Source: Aphis gossypii
Lineage: Eukaryota; Arthropoda; Insecta; Hemiptera; Aphididae
NCBI RefSeq assembly: GCF_020184175.1
Contig: NC_065531.1
Location: forward strand, 71,146,604 to 71,210,603
Reading direction: 5' to 3'
DNA length: 64,000 nt
The translations under genes and the position numbers were made by a program. Each line of letters starts with the position of its first letter. Position 1 is the first letter of the stretch. The notes beneath the pieces are model-generated. The model made no database searches. It had not been told where the DNA came from and saw only the letters and a list, made by a program, of their open reading frames with translations. Below, one piece after another: positions 24,022 to 35,697 of the stretch.

Positions 24022-26257
24022 AAGATTTTACCGATATATTTTGCCACTTTCCGAGTACGTCCGCCCACAAATTCCGTGATAAGATTCCATAAATTATAAA
24101 TAGTTCTCAGTGCTCAACAATGTAACCAATGCATGAAGAGCGGAAACCGTGATATTTTCAGCCTTCCAACAACGTTTACAACTGTCTTAATCATTCTGGT
24201 AGTATATCATTACTCTATAACACTTCAGTGGTTTAAAAAGGTTAAGTATACTTACATCAGTTTATAGGTTTATGAATTAGGGAAATTTATAACTACATAT
24301 AGCTAATAATTCATTATACCGTGGTTATTTATGATTTATCATATATATACATTTAAAATATGTGCAGGGATTAATGATTAATATATTCTTTTATATATTT
24401 TATCCATAAACTAATTCAAACGTGCTTATTAAATTTGCATAATATTTCACCTATATGTTAAATTCACCTTTATAAATTTGAAAAAAAAAGCTGTAATGCT
24501 ACACGTTATTCTTAATTTGTGATAATCATAAGTGTGCTTGTACTGAGCATTATATTATATCATAGTTATAACTTATAACGATTAAAATATATAAGTAGTT
24601 TTATTAAATGATTATGTTATATAACAGCTATTTTCACTTAACTTTGTTAACAGCAGTTTTGGTATGGCATGAGTTACGAAGCTCTGATGGCTATAAACAT
24701 TCTCATTCAAATATCATACTTTTTTGTTATTATTAGAGTTTATCTAAAAATTGTCCTTATCTAAACTCATAAGCTTTCATCCCTATGACCCTATACACAA
24801 ACCCACACGTCACACACACACATACACCACACCAAACTACATTTTATTATACCAGACAGGTTAAATATAATATTATATGTTATTATCATACTACTCTGAA
24901 TGTGTCAACACCACTCAACTGTGAACCTTTTCCCAGTGGAACAACAGTACAAAAATGACTTACCGTAAAATTCAGAAATGTAAGAATATATAATAAATTG
25001 TTTTAAATATCTTATAAGACAGTCATGGAATAAATATCATAAAACTGGTGGTAATGTAATATTATTTTTGATCTAGTTACCATCTAATTATATTTATTAT
25101 TATACTTATTTTTATTACCTAATCAAGCTTAATAAAATAATAATATGCGTATTTGTTAATATGAATACAGAAACTTCATGACACTCTGTTTAATCTTCTG
25201 TCATTCAGTTACAATTTATCATTATTCACAAAATTATAGTCAAATATTTTATTAATTTAAGTACAATATATATTTGAAATTTAAATTAATATTGTACTAC
25301 TTTTTCAGTTTTTATTTTAACACATTTAACTTTTAGTATAGCGTTTTCCAACCGGGAGGGTGAAACATTTACGAAAAAAAATTTGTATTTATTTAATTAA
25401 ATATCATATACATTTAATTTTTTCAATTTATAGAATGGGGGAATGAGAATTTTGAAAATATTTGAAGGGTCGTAGAATAGAAGAGAAACTTTCGTTGCTT
25501 TAATAGGAGAAGTATTATTTATTAACGCATTAATTATTTTTATCTGTACATTTTATGTAAATTGAAATCATTTGGAAGATGATAAAGATTTGGTAGGTAT
25601 CATTATTTAATATATTTATAATTCATAAGTTTTATTGTATTAAAATAGTATTGAGTTTAGGTTTTTAATTTCACATACGTACCTTTATGCTATACCAATG
25701 TGATCTCTGTTTTCTTTTAGTTGTAATTTCATTTTTAACTCAATTAAATCGTGTTTAAAATAACTTATCAGTACATAACCTACATATTAAATGTGTTCAT
25801 CAATTATTAAACACAGTTTTTTTTTTTTTTATTTTATCAACCGAAAAAAATATTATATGATTTTGTTCGTCAGTTTTTTGTATTTTGGAGTAAGCATATG
25901 TGGTATGACTGAATACCCATGGCTCAATATAATATTATACATTAACATTGATTATTAAAAAAATTTTAAATTAAATAAAAAATATACACAATACTATAAT
26001 ATCCCATCATCGAAAAAGTAACGAAATAACATAAAATATATGATTGTATAATACCATTCGTGGGCTAAAATGAAAAATAATAATATAGCACTATTCAAGA
26101 GTTTGACGGTATAGTGTAATGTATAATATACAAAAAATAAAAGTAGAAAACTTGTAAGCGTAACTTGTATTTGGGTGTGGGGAATAAAAATAAGTGGATT
26201 CGTGTCATATAGAAGTGGTGTATAGAAGCAGTAGCTCACGGGGAAATCGATAATAAT
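24022..26257. other. A+T-rich stretch with a possible hAT relic
   Basis: A CA-rich tract occurs near 24.80-24.83 kb. The possible hAT end at 25340 is listed separately. No exon is supported. Confidence 0.45.
25340..25475 (+). mobile_element. possible decayed hAT-type element
   Basis: AGCGTTTTCCAACCGGGAGGG resembles the outer end of hAT elements (families with ends like CAGCGTTTCCCAACC). About 110 bp further on, GGGGGAATGAGAATTTTG and AAGGGTCGTAGAATAG have the flavour of the interior of such elements. No clean right terminus or 8-bp target duplication was found, so the assignment is weak. Confidence 0.25.
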
Positions 26258-26449
26258 ATGTTTACCCGATACGATAATGTATATATATTATACGCATTAT
26301 ATGGCGTAGAAAAAGATTTCGTTCTTTTTTTAGATGATAAAAAAAATCTCAACCTTTCGCCATCACACGTCGTTCGAATAGAGAATAACGCCTCAGGAAC
26401 GAAAATAAATCATCATCTGGTTGGCGACGGGAAGAAAAAAAATATGTAA
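26258..26449 (+). CDS. candidate ORF, 63 aa, unassigned
   Basis: An ATG starts MFTRYDNVYILYALYGVEKD and the frame runs 63 codons to TAA, ending in a Lys-rich tail. The composition is balanced, with Asp/Lys-rich middle segments. A second frame starting inside it stays open to 26684 (about 90 codons, no ATG start), and a minus-strand donor lies at 26596. No family is recognised. Confidence 0.18.
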   Translation: MFTRYDNVYILYALYGVEKDFVLFLDDKKNLNLSPSHVVRIENNASGTKINHHLVGDGKKKNM

Positions 26450-26596
26450 GACATTCCGCGGCGAGGCACATAACCCCCTATCCAACCACCCTTACACAAC
26501 CATATTTCCATATGCAATATCCATTCGGGCCGACCGCGTTCATCTAATAATAATACCTATCAATATGCAGCCACCAGCCATACCATGTGTACTTAC

Positions 26597-26657
26597 CTAC
26601 AAAATAAATTTCATGGTGCACCATAATGTATTTGGAAAATGTGAAAGTATATGGCAT
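26597..26657 (-). CDS. candidate first coding exon with a perfect splice donor
   Basis: On the minus strand an ATG directly after an in-frame TGA opens 20 codons plus 1 nt (MPYTFTFSKYIMVHHEIYFV), ending TGTAG|GTAAGTA. The donor matches the consensus throughout. The start context is weak and no downstream partner was identified, so the exon could also be internal or non-coding. Confidence 0.22.
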
Positions 26658-26849
26658 TCAGTACATAATATGTTTACAACCTAATTATATTTATAAAACG
26701 AGTAAAATTATAATGACGTTGATGAAAATCCATTTCAAATTGCTTAAAATATGGGTCAGATTAAAAAAGAGGACAATATTATACCAATATAATTGTTTTC
26801 AAATTGCACGTCACCTCTTGAAATGCCTGAAAATATGTTTAACTTAAAT

Positions 26850-27424
26850 GATGTGTCTTGATAATAGGCATACAGTTATTGCAAGCAAATAATTATCGTG
26901 TCAAAACTTAACAATTTTATATGGTATATCAAAAAATATTTCATATCTCGAGTCACATAAGAACAGTGGTGGCTTGTTAACTTAGTAATAAAGTTTCAGA
27001 GAGAAACAAATAAGTAATTTATATAATTATATTTAACTCTTTTAAAATTTTCTGGTGTATACCGTCTTTCAAATATATACCTATTACAGTCGATTTTCAT
27101 AATATTTATACACTTATAAAATTATCATTATGTAGATGGATTAATTATTTTTGAATTTATTACTTTTTCAATACAGTACTTAACACATATAAAACTAGTT
27201 CACTAAAATTATAAATAACATCAAATAAGATATGCCTAACAAATATAAACTTTTTGAATTTAAAACTACAGAATACTGGTACTCGTCAAAACTTAATTTT
27301 CATAAGTCCTAAAATACTTACAATGTTCATAATATCATATTAAATAAATCATGATTACATTAAAATATGTTTAAAATAGATAAATAAAAAATATAGACTA
27401 GTGGTTACCACTCTGCTATACATA
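26850..27424. other. A+T-rich stretch
   Basis: Nothing beyond short homopolymers is seen. Confidence 0.5.
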
Positions 27425-27545
27425 AGGTGTCGAGTGGTTCACAGTTATAGGAACTTTAAATTTGAATTCACTAATACGAGTATATTTTTGTATACGAAAA
27501 ATGATTCTGAGAGGAAGCTATCTGTCAACCTATATCACTAAGTAT
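27425..27545 (+). repeat. diverged copy of the GATTCTGAG repeat family
   Basis: GAAAAATGATTCTGAGAGGA matches GAAAAACGATTCTGAGCGGA at 13861-13880 with two differences, and TTTGAATTCACTAATACGAG before it recalls the TTTGAATGCAAT segment near 13.83 kb. The borders are not defined, and the copy may continue to the right. Confidence 0.5.
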
Positions 27546-27903
27546 ATTTCATGATAAATATATTTATACCATATTGTTATAATATTGTTATTAACTTTTG
27601 AGTCAACTACCTTACTGTATAATGTGAATAAGTCCATGGTATAAATAGGTAGGTAATATCTTAAAATTAATCTACATATTTTTAAATTAAATTCCGTGTA
27701 ATAAATAATATAAGTAAAAGTTTTAATGTAACTATGGTAACTAAACAATTATTTAAATAATAATATTGGGCTTACGCAAATATTTCCGTTTTTATATAAT
27801 TTTTTGTTTGTTTATTTTTTCGATTATAAAATATATTTGCCATTTCTGGTACCTAATCACATTGTTTTTGTTTAAGGTTAACTAACAGTAGTGAGCGTTT
27901 CTC

Positions 27904-27919
27904 AAAAAAAAAAAAAAAA
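27904..27919 (+). repeat. poly-A tract (A16)
   Basis: Sixteen A residues. Confidence 0.85.
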
Positions 27920-28140
27920 TAATAAAAATATTGTGAATATTAGATTACAATTGTTTAATTTCAACATTAATAATAAAATTTAAGAAAATTAAAAGAAAAA
28001 AAATACTCAAGATTGATAGATTCATGAATAATTCGTAATCGAAAAAGGAATTTTGGAGTATTATATATAATATAACCCTGGTTTTTTTAAAGTTAAGCAG
28101 TAACTTTATACTTATCTGAAATATGAGATATTACATACAT

Positions 28141-28172
28141 AAATATGTATAATTTATATATTATACATATTT
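28141..28172. repeat. perfect inverted repeat, 12-bp arms
   Basis: AAATATGTATAA at 28141-28152 is the exact reverse complement of TTATACATATTT at 28161-28172, with an 8-nt loop. It is A+T-rich, so it may be chance or a TA-rich foldback. Confidence 0.7.
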
Positions 28173-29507
28173 GGGTTGTTGAATAATATTTTACTAACGA
28201 TAAAAATAAATCTTTTTTTTTTTTTGTCTGAAATTAGTTGTAGTAGTTTAGCAAACATACAATTAAACTAAAAAAATGAAGATGTTTGTATATACTTCTG
28301 AAATAAAAATTTAAAATTTTACAATGTATTGCATTTTTATTATAAGTATTTTCTATTCACTTTTTTATTGCATAATATATACATTCAATAAGTAGTTTTT
28401 TACAGACTACACTTTAATAATTCTAGAAAAGAACTATTACTGAAAACATAGGTATTTTGTTTGTTTATTTTATTAAGCTACTATACAAAACGTCAAAAGA
28501 AGATTATACAGTTTTACATAGAAATAACATTACAATTTTATATACATCTCTTTCAAACTTGATCTGTACAATTTATTTTTATGAACCTTTATAAAAATAA
28601 TAACATTATTTTTTTTCTTTACTTTTTATTGAATATAAATTAATTTTACAATTATTAAAATTAACTATACTTTTCTTTAGTATGTTTAACAGCCAATGTA
28701 AAAATGTTATATTTCATTTACTCAGTTTGTCTGATAGTGATTTATATGCAAATTTAAAATAATATAATACACGTATATTGTGTATGGCCTGCTAAATGTG
28801 TGATATAAATACATATAATTTATGTTATTTTATAGTTATGAAAATAATTTCATAAGTAGGGATTAAGCCTCTGATCAAAATTATAATAATTAGCATAGAA
28901 ATAGAAATTAGTTTTAGTTTATCTCCATTGAAATAATTTAACATGATATTAGTTAGGTAACAGTCAACAATGTACTAAAAGTCATACATCGGCGTGAATA
29001 AGAAACGACAATAAATAATATTATACAACTTCAATAGTATTGTCATGTATTGCGTATACATTGTTGTACGTACCTAATACAGTTAATTAATATTGCTATA
29101 TAAATTAAAATAATGTTAAAATAAATAAAATGGAAAATGTTTAATTTGTATTGACTATGATATATTTTTATTTTATACAGAAATTATATCTGCATACATT
29201 AATTGATTTTCAGCTTTTAACTAATTAATTCATTATTGGAAACGTTAATGAAGAATAATGATTAATACGCCAAGTACCACAAATGTTTTTTAACATTTTA
29301 ATAATAATATTCTATCCTTTGTATTTATATTACTTATACGACACGCCGGGTAATATATATTGTTAAAATAAAATGCTGATAATTAACGATATTATAATAA
29401 TTTTAATTTATCAGCCTTTGTTTAAAACCTTAAACTATTATAAAGGTTAACCATTTTTCACCCAACTTAAATTTTTTTCCAGAGATTTAAAGATGTTAAA
29501 AAGTAAA

Positions 29508-29534
29508 TTGATAACATTTTGAAAATGTTATCAA
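29508..29534. repeat. perfect palindrome, 13-bp arms around one base
   Basis: TTGATAACATTTT, then G, then AAAATGTTATCAA: a 27-nt palindrome with a single central base. This shape suits a dimeric DNA-binding site or a cruciform. It has no transposon-like ends. Confidence 0.75.
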
Positions 29535-31100
29535 AATCCATTATTTATTTTTATTTAAATAAAAAGTTATAACAATATTTTCTACGTACATTTTCGTAAA
29601 CAAGATTTACTATGGTTTAGAATTAAAATTACTTTTAAAAACAAAAATAACAAAATTTCAAATAAATATATGTGGTCTTAAATGTTTAAGCCAATTAAAT
29701 AGCAGCATGCTAAGGCAACTATACGTAGCGATAACCAATTTGAGTTTACGGTTTGTCGGTGATAATTTCGAATGGCATCTGCAGGAATCATTGTTATTCT
29801 ATTTCTATTCGTTTAGTGATGTACAAGTAAATATTCAGGTTTTAGTTAGTGTTATTAACTACTGATATATTATCTGTAAATTCCAACTATTCCTTAATGA
29901 AAATTAATTATGTTTATGTTAACATTAGTTACATCGGCACAGTGACATTCATTGCAATCCATTAAATTATACTCAAAACTTTTGTTTTCACTAAAACAAT
30001 CTATCTGGAGAAAAATACAAGCTATTGGTCTGCATTCAGTTTTTAAAAATAAATATGAACTTTAAATATTTTTTGGTCTTCATTTTTAAACTTGATGGGA
30101 TGAATAGTTTATTTTATATTTTTGAAGATCTAATATTTCTAATAAGATATTCAAAAAATACGAAATGTTATTAAGTAAATTAAAACGTGAAATCTCAAAT
30201 CTAATAATCAAATTACAATGGATGTAAAAAAAAAAAATTGTTAGAAATAGGGACTTAATAAGTTAAACTTATTTTGAAACAAAATATATATCACATTTTA
30301 TTGAGTTCGTTCAAAAATTATAATTTTCAAAATATATGTTGACATTATTTTTAAGATGAATAAATAATATATAACAATAGATATATTTTTAAACATATTA
30401 CTTGAATATATGCAAGTCAAATCTAAATTACCTTTGTAAACTGTGAATGATTTGATCATCAAATGTACAAGAATAATGAATAATATTCTTGTTATTTTGA
30501 AAATAATAATACAAATAAAAGAAACACTTAAAATTGTTTATATCACAGTAAAAATATTATAATATGTCGGCTGAAGTAGGTAAATAAAATAAAAGTATTC
30601 AAATTTACCATTGCAAAATAACAAACTAGTACACGTCCTTAAGTACCATAAAATATAACAAAAACATATAGACAATATCCCATTTAATATAATATATTGA
30701 ACACTGTTTATTATACTATGACGGTGTTTCATACATCTCGTAAATCTTTCAGCATGTCCTTCATCGGACACAACAATGAGCAAAGTATAGTGCCGTTTAG
30801 AAAATATATGACGTTATATAATAAATGTTTATTGTTTGGCTGATTATTAGCAACGATTACATTAGAGCGTAAAAATATATCTTGTCAAAGAACGTTTGAA
30901 ATTAGTTCGGTGCACTTCTGCGATTTCCTCTTTGATATTGGCCCAAAGATTTCGTCGGTAAGCCAAATAATTGGTCTGAAAAGTCGTTATCGAAATGATA
31001 AAACAAAAACTTTTTACAACTGTTATCTCAGTCAGTTGTTACCGACGTTTGTAAGAAACTATACACAAACACTTGAACATAAATTCTAGCGCAGACGTAT

Positions 31101-31310
31101 TTATTTTTATTTATTTTTTTTTTTTAATGTTAGGGGATATACAAGCAGATACCATTTATCTCGGCGATTATGGTTAGGTTAGGACACACGACGTGTATTT
31201 TGCTAAAATTCCCAGGTGGTAAACCATCCGAGAACTATAGCAACGGAGCAGTTCGCTTAACACCAGCGCCGTCAGGCAACTGGTGCTTCCACTGCGCTAC
31301 GTCATGCCCC
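31101..31310 (-). mobile_element. possible tRNA-derived SINE relic
   Basis: On the minus strand TAGCGCAGTGG (31289-31299) fits an RNA polymerase III A box. Below it lies a G+C-rich hairpin (CACCAG/CTGGTG and GCC/GGC with a 4-nt loop at 31261-31285), then about 130 nt of body and an A-rich tail (T-rich on the plus strand, 31101-31125). The order head, body, A-tail is that of a SINE. The B box is poor and no target duplication was found. A plus-strand 65-codon ORF covers the same DNA. Confidence 0.27.
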
Positions 31311-31367
31311 GACATACGTGATATTATTATTATAACCACGACTGATATGTTACAAACAGAGCAATAA
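31170..31367 (+). CDS. candidate ORF, 65 aa, overlapping the SINE-like sequence
   Basis: An ATG starts MVRLGHTTCILLKFPGGKPS, with a Cys/His cluster (WCFHCATSC) around residues 38-46, ending at TAA. It is protein-like, but the G+C-rich sequence is also explained by a structured RNA or SINE on the other strand. The CxxC-type spacing is not enough to call a zinc-binding domain. Confidence 0.15.
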   Translation: MVRLGHTTCILLKFPGGKPSENYSNGAVRLTPAPSGNWCFHCATSCPDIRDIIIITTTDMLQTEQ

Positions 31368-31431
31368 TACTTATATTTTTGAAAATATTATTTTTACACA
31401 CGTATTGAAGTCATTACGACATGAAGTTTTT

Positions 31432-31447
31432 GAAAAAAAAAAAAAAA
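31432..31447 (+). repeat. poly-A tract
   Basis: About 15 A residues. Confidence 0.85.
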
Positions 31448-31541
31448 TACTAAACAGGTGAAAATGACTGTCTACCGAAAGAAGGAATTACTCTGTACAT
31501 AATATAGGTATATATATGGTATATACTTTGGGAAATTATTA

Positions 31542-31581
31542 AATTGCCGTTTTGGGCGCAAACGCCGGCCGACCTTTCGTG
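31542..31581 (+). other. possible exon end with strong splice donor
   Basis: TTTCGTG|GTAAGTTCG at 31581/31582 is a strong 5' splice site after a CpG-rich 40 nt. One frame before it reads LPFWAQTPADLS and is open back to 31511. It may be a coding or a 5'-UTR exon. Confidence 0.25.
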
Positions 31582-31713
31582 GTAAGTTCGCGTGATGTAT
31601 CTCTTTATATATTATATACTAAGTATAGTATAAATCTTATACATTAAGTCTGTATATTTGTAAATATAATATGTCTATATATCGCACCCGCGTATACGGT
31701 TTTATTGCGAACG

Positions 31714-31721
31714 CACACACA

Positions 31722-31752
<31 letters not shown>
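31714..31752 (+). repeat. CA microsatellite, one interruption
   Basis: CA units with a single extra C near 31729. Confidence 0.9.
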
Positions 31753-31857
31753 TAATATAATACGTATACAACCGTATACGATTATATATTATTGTGTACC
31801 TCTATATCATGAATGTACGTCGGTATATTCGTGTGAATTTCCGAGAAAAAATAACAG

Positions 31858-32528
31858 GTGCGACTTTACGGGAATAACGACGAAAATAATAAACCGTGCC
31901 GTAGACCCTCTCGGACGAGATTCTCCGGCGGGGTCGGGAGCCGGAAATTCGAACACGCACACACGCACACCGTAGCTCGTGAATTCGCTCGTTTACGGCA
32001 GCACAAGCACACCGTACTGTATTATATATACACAGCCGATCGTACGCACGATATACATATATATAGCGGCGTGGCGGCGCACCGGACTTTTGGTCCTGGG
32101 GGGGTGTGGGCGGCGAAGGGGCTCTCTCATCCGGTCAGCCCCGGCGACGGGGATGAGGTTTTCACCTATACACACCGTTCGGGGATCTCTTGGACCCGAT
32201 GAAATATGAACGGCGTTTTGCAACCGACAAATTGGACCTCGAGCCGGGCAAGCCCCGACACGAAGGCACAGCCTGCCGCAGTGCAGCGTGTATGTGTGCA
32301 TTATTATTATATTCTCGTACAGTCTGCTCTGCAGCGGCTGTATCCTGCTGTATATCCGCTACCGACTACCTACTATAATATTCCTTATCCCGTTCGTCCT
32401 GTTTCTCGTGTCATCGCTCCTTTCCGTTGTTTTCCTTCTTCTCCTTCTATTTTTTCACCGTTTACACAACGATATTATGGATTATAATATTTATCCGGAC
32501 CAAAAACGTCGGCGTGTCTTATAAGACG
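31858..32528 (+). promoter_or_regulatory. CpG-rich island, probable promoter or first-exon region
   Basis: This is one of the three most G+C/CpG-rich blocks in the window. All three plus-strand frames and one minus-strand frame stay open for 60-115 codons, so no frame can be chosen from openness alone. The block ends in a pyrimidine-rich stretch (about 32396-32470) and a donor, AAGACG|GTATGTAT (32528/32529). Isolated CpG-rich islands in A+T-rich insect DNA usually mark transcription starts and 5' exons. The frame at 32288-32524 is listed separately because it looks membrane-like. Confidence 0.4.
32288..32524 (+). CDS. candidate membrane-type ORF inside the CpG island
   Basis: The frame (GTG at 32288, open further upstream, no ATG until near the end) encodes about 78 residues. 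It has two hydrophobic segments separated by LYIRYRLP, the second being VLFLVSSLLSVVFLLLLLFF, followed by a basic tail (DQKRRRVL) and TAA. Two transmembrane helices with a positive C-terminus would fit a small membrane protein. The hydrophobicity may, however, simply reflect the CT-rich DNA, since T-rich second positions give Leu, Phe and Val. Confidence 0.18.
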   Translation: MYVCIIIIFSYSLLCSGCILLYIRYRLPTIIFLIPFVLFLVSSLLSVVFLLLLLFFHRLHNDIMDYNIYPDQKRRRVL

Positions 32529-33101
32529 GTATGTATATATATATACGATAATAATATAGTAATACCACGTGCTACCGAAGACTGACCGGAAAAGTTATAT
32601 TGATTGTTCGCCGAATTCAAGCATGTGTACACACGAGCATGTATATATTTATTGTATATTTACATAATATTATGTATTATTGTTCTCAGTATTGTTTTGT
32701 TTTTAGTAGAAATGAAAAAAAAATCACATCGGCGTTTTTCAAGACGATTACTCTACATTGTGCATTTTCACTGACATTTTTCATAATCGAGTTTGACGCT
32801 GGCTGACGAGGACTAAACGACGTTCTTCACTAAGGACACTTTTCTCACAGAAATCAAATACGTTTTTAAACCACTACCCACACTATATTCTATATCTACT
32901 GAAAATAAAACGAAAATATATATTCGTATAATCATCAATATAAACATCTCGGTACAAGATACTTTTTTTAACCGTCACCATTAGTACTCATTATTCTGTA
33001 GAGTTATTTGTTGACACCTTGACTAACCCTTAACCTTACCCTTTGTATGTAACACTACCACCGACCATTGTATTTCAATAAAAATAAAATATAGCATAAC
33101 T

Positions 33102-33311
33102 GTGTCTTGCATTACCATCGTTTTAGAATGTTTTTTATTCTATTTGTTTGTTTCATTTTTAATGCGCGTTTATGAATTTTTGGATGTATTGAAGATCACG
33201 AATTATAACTGTTATAGAATTAATCCTGTTGTTATTACGAGCTTGTTTATTATTGAGTTTATTTCTATGAGCGTAGTATTTGCATATTACATTGATGAAA
33301 ATGAAAATTAA
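33102..33311 (+). CDS. candidate ORF with two hydrophobic segments
   Basis: A frame open from about 33027 and lacking an early ATG reads LECFLFYLFVSFLMRVYEFL. A polar stretch, a second hydrophobic segment and the acidic end DENEN follow before TAA. It is A+T-rich and without splice support. It may be chance. Confidence 0.13.
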   Translation: MSCITIVLECFLFYLFVSFLMRVYEFLDVLKITNYNCYRINPVVITSLFIIEFISMSVVFAYYIDENEN

Positions 33312-35550
33312 TGTTTTATTTTGTGCTACCTATTTTAATCAATAACAAGTAAAAAATATTATATAGGTATACGATACACGTATGTCACATACATACTATA
33401 GGGAATACATCATTCGGTCAATTGACATCTTTTTTTTTTTTATTGGAAATTGAAATAAACGACCATCGAGAAAAGTTGTTTATTCAAATTTGTCTGACCT
33501 ATTTTTAAATTATAATTAACTAAATTGCTTTGTTTAGAATGAACATAAATAATACTATATTTGTTTGGATATTTCATCCAATTGAATAATTATCTCATTA
33601 TAGTATAATTATGGATTATTATTGTACTGTTTTATCATTTTTAATTTAAAAAAAATCACGTATTTATTCTATGATTCATAAAAATAGTTTTTTAATAATA
33701 TCTTATATATTACATTACTTATTCATTTATAAAATACATTTGATAAACAGTTTTAGATTGTTAATTTATTTACTGTGTGCATTTTTTTGTAGGTACTTGT
33801 TGTCTTCTTGAATTTCTTAAATATACATTGTTTTTTTTTTAAGCATAAAATATTTTTATGGTACTATACGTATTGTTGAGTTTTTGACAACTAACCCTAT
33901 ATTCATAAGATTTTTTTGAGTCTCATAAACATTTTACCTTTTTGAAATGTTCTTGACATTTTTTCATACCCACTTTTACGTATTGTCTTTTACACGATCG
34001 ATACGCGCATATTCACATACAGTATTCGTTAGCTATTTACTAAATATATAAATAACTGATTCACAAAAAAAAAAAACCATGATTTTATTATTGTCGTATT
34101 TTAATAACTATATTTGTGATTTGTGTATGCTAGTGGCAATGATAAAACCAGTGTTAAATATAATATATAGTTGATACTCTCTGTTTTATTAGTAAGTTTA
34201 CTTATAATATAATTCTTACAGTACCGTTATATTTTGTATTGATCTAATGATATAATTTTAACGTTATTTACTAACCATAAAAATAATACGATAAAAGAAA
34301 ATTAAGGAGAGGGGAGATACAGTATGCCAAGTAGATAATATAAGATTAATATTATTATGTATCATATACGGTAATCTGTACGCGGAATAAATTCTCATCC
34401 CTGTAAAAAAAGAAAAAAAAACGATTTTTAAATTATTGATTAATCATTATTATTTGTTTTACATTTGTTAACACTCTGTAGGATCTTTACAATTCTATTT
34501 TCTCTATTGTAGTCATTAGCGTTTCACACACACTTACTCAAAATGGGGAATGGAACGCTTCCGTGTTTGTGTTTCAATACTTTTCATTGTACCACGTAAA
34601 CCACACGAATCGGTAATGTATAGATAAAGAGAGATTTATTCTTTTTTATACCCTGGTCATTGATTTCTGTTCAATTTATTTATTATTTATATAATACGCA
34701 ATAATAATATTATTTCACAAATAATTTCACGATATTATTGCAAAATTTAATTGCAGTAATATTCTTTTATTTATTTATACTACTTTAAATGAATATTTTA
34801 CGATTTTCTGAATGTATAATATAGTCTATAGTATTTTTGTAATCTTAAAAAGCATATTATGGTAATTTTTTTCATTATTCTAATAAACTTGAAAAGTTTT
34901 TAAAAAATATATTCTGAACCCATATTTATAAACATTATACATGATAATTACCCTTATTTTCGATGTTAAATATGTACATTATGAACTATATAAGAAATAC
35001 AATGTGTTTCAATAGGATAAAATCTAACATTTGATATATTGAATTTTAAAAAGATAATGATAATAAACTAGAAACAGATACAATTATTATTATTTAAGAT
35101 TTTAGTCATTAAGTTATTCTATGTAAATAGTTATACCTACATTACATTTTTAGCTTTATTATTTTTACTTTGCAGTTTTCATTGTTCTCAATCCTTAAAT
35201 TTGTATTATTAAAATGTTATTAAAAAATGTTATTTTTTTTTTTAAAGTAGAGCTTAGATCAGGTTTTCGTTTGACTTTGTTTAATTTATATATTTAGTAT
35301 TTACGTTATCCTTACTCTCCCCTTCACCTCAAATGTAGTTCCTTTGCTAAAAATACGTCAGTGGTAACTCGTCATTCATGTGAACGACGGTACTGTAAAC
35401 GTATGCATTCAATGGCGCCACTGAAGTTAGTAATATGGCGTTGACAAAGACAAAAAATTACGTTTTCCGGCGAAAAGCTATTACCATTAATTATCACCGT
35501 TTCCCCGTGACGATTAGTGTTCAGTAAAATTGCTCATTTTTTTTATATAA
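33312..35550. other. A+T-rich stretch
   Basis: T and A runs only. No supported exon. Confidence 0.5.
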
Positions 35551-35697
35551 TTATTGTATTTTTTTTTCACTTGCCGCATTACTATTATTTTCACTCTTTG
35601 CCCGCCAACTGGCGAGCACTATACCGAAGATGAAGATTATAGTATGACACCGTGTGCCACCGCTGCCGCTAGCGAAATGATCTAATACACTATTCAT
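35551..35697 (-). CDS. candidate small ORF with one hydrophobic segment, 48 aa
   Basis: The minus-strand ATG at 35697 starts MNSVLDHFASGSGGTRCHT, followed by the hydrophobic IIFIFGIVLASW and a polar tail ending EKKIQ before TAA at 35551. An in-frame TAG just before the ATG makes that start the only choice. The layout (polar head, one membrane-like helix, charged tail) would suit a small membrane protein. The plus strand of the same patch is also open, reading CPPTGEHYTEDEDYSM and on to TAA, so the coding strand is uncertain. Confidence 0.2.
   Translation of the reverse strand: MNSVLDHFASGSGGTRCHTIIFIFGIVLASWRAKSENNSNAASEKKIQ

Larger units (their letters stand above)
27920..31100. other. A+T-rich stretch with palindromes
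   Basis: Apart from the inverted repeats at 28141 and 29508 nothing stands out. ORFs here are short and A+T-biased. Confidence 0.5.

Noticed and set aside
25994..26239. 81-codon minus-strand hydrophobic ORF
   Set aside because: Phe/Leu/Tyr-rich composition matches the T-rich strand. No start context or splice support.
31858..32487. Three mutually overlapping plus-strand ORFs and a 102-codon minus-strand ORF
   Set aside because: All frames being open at once shows a lack of stop codons, not coding. Only the membrane-like frame is kept, as a weak candidate.
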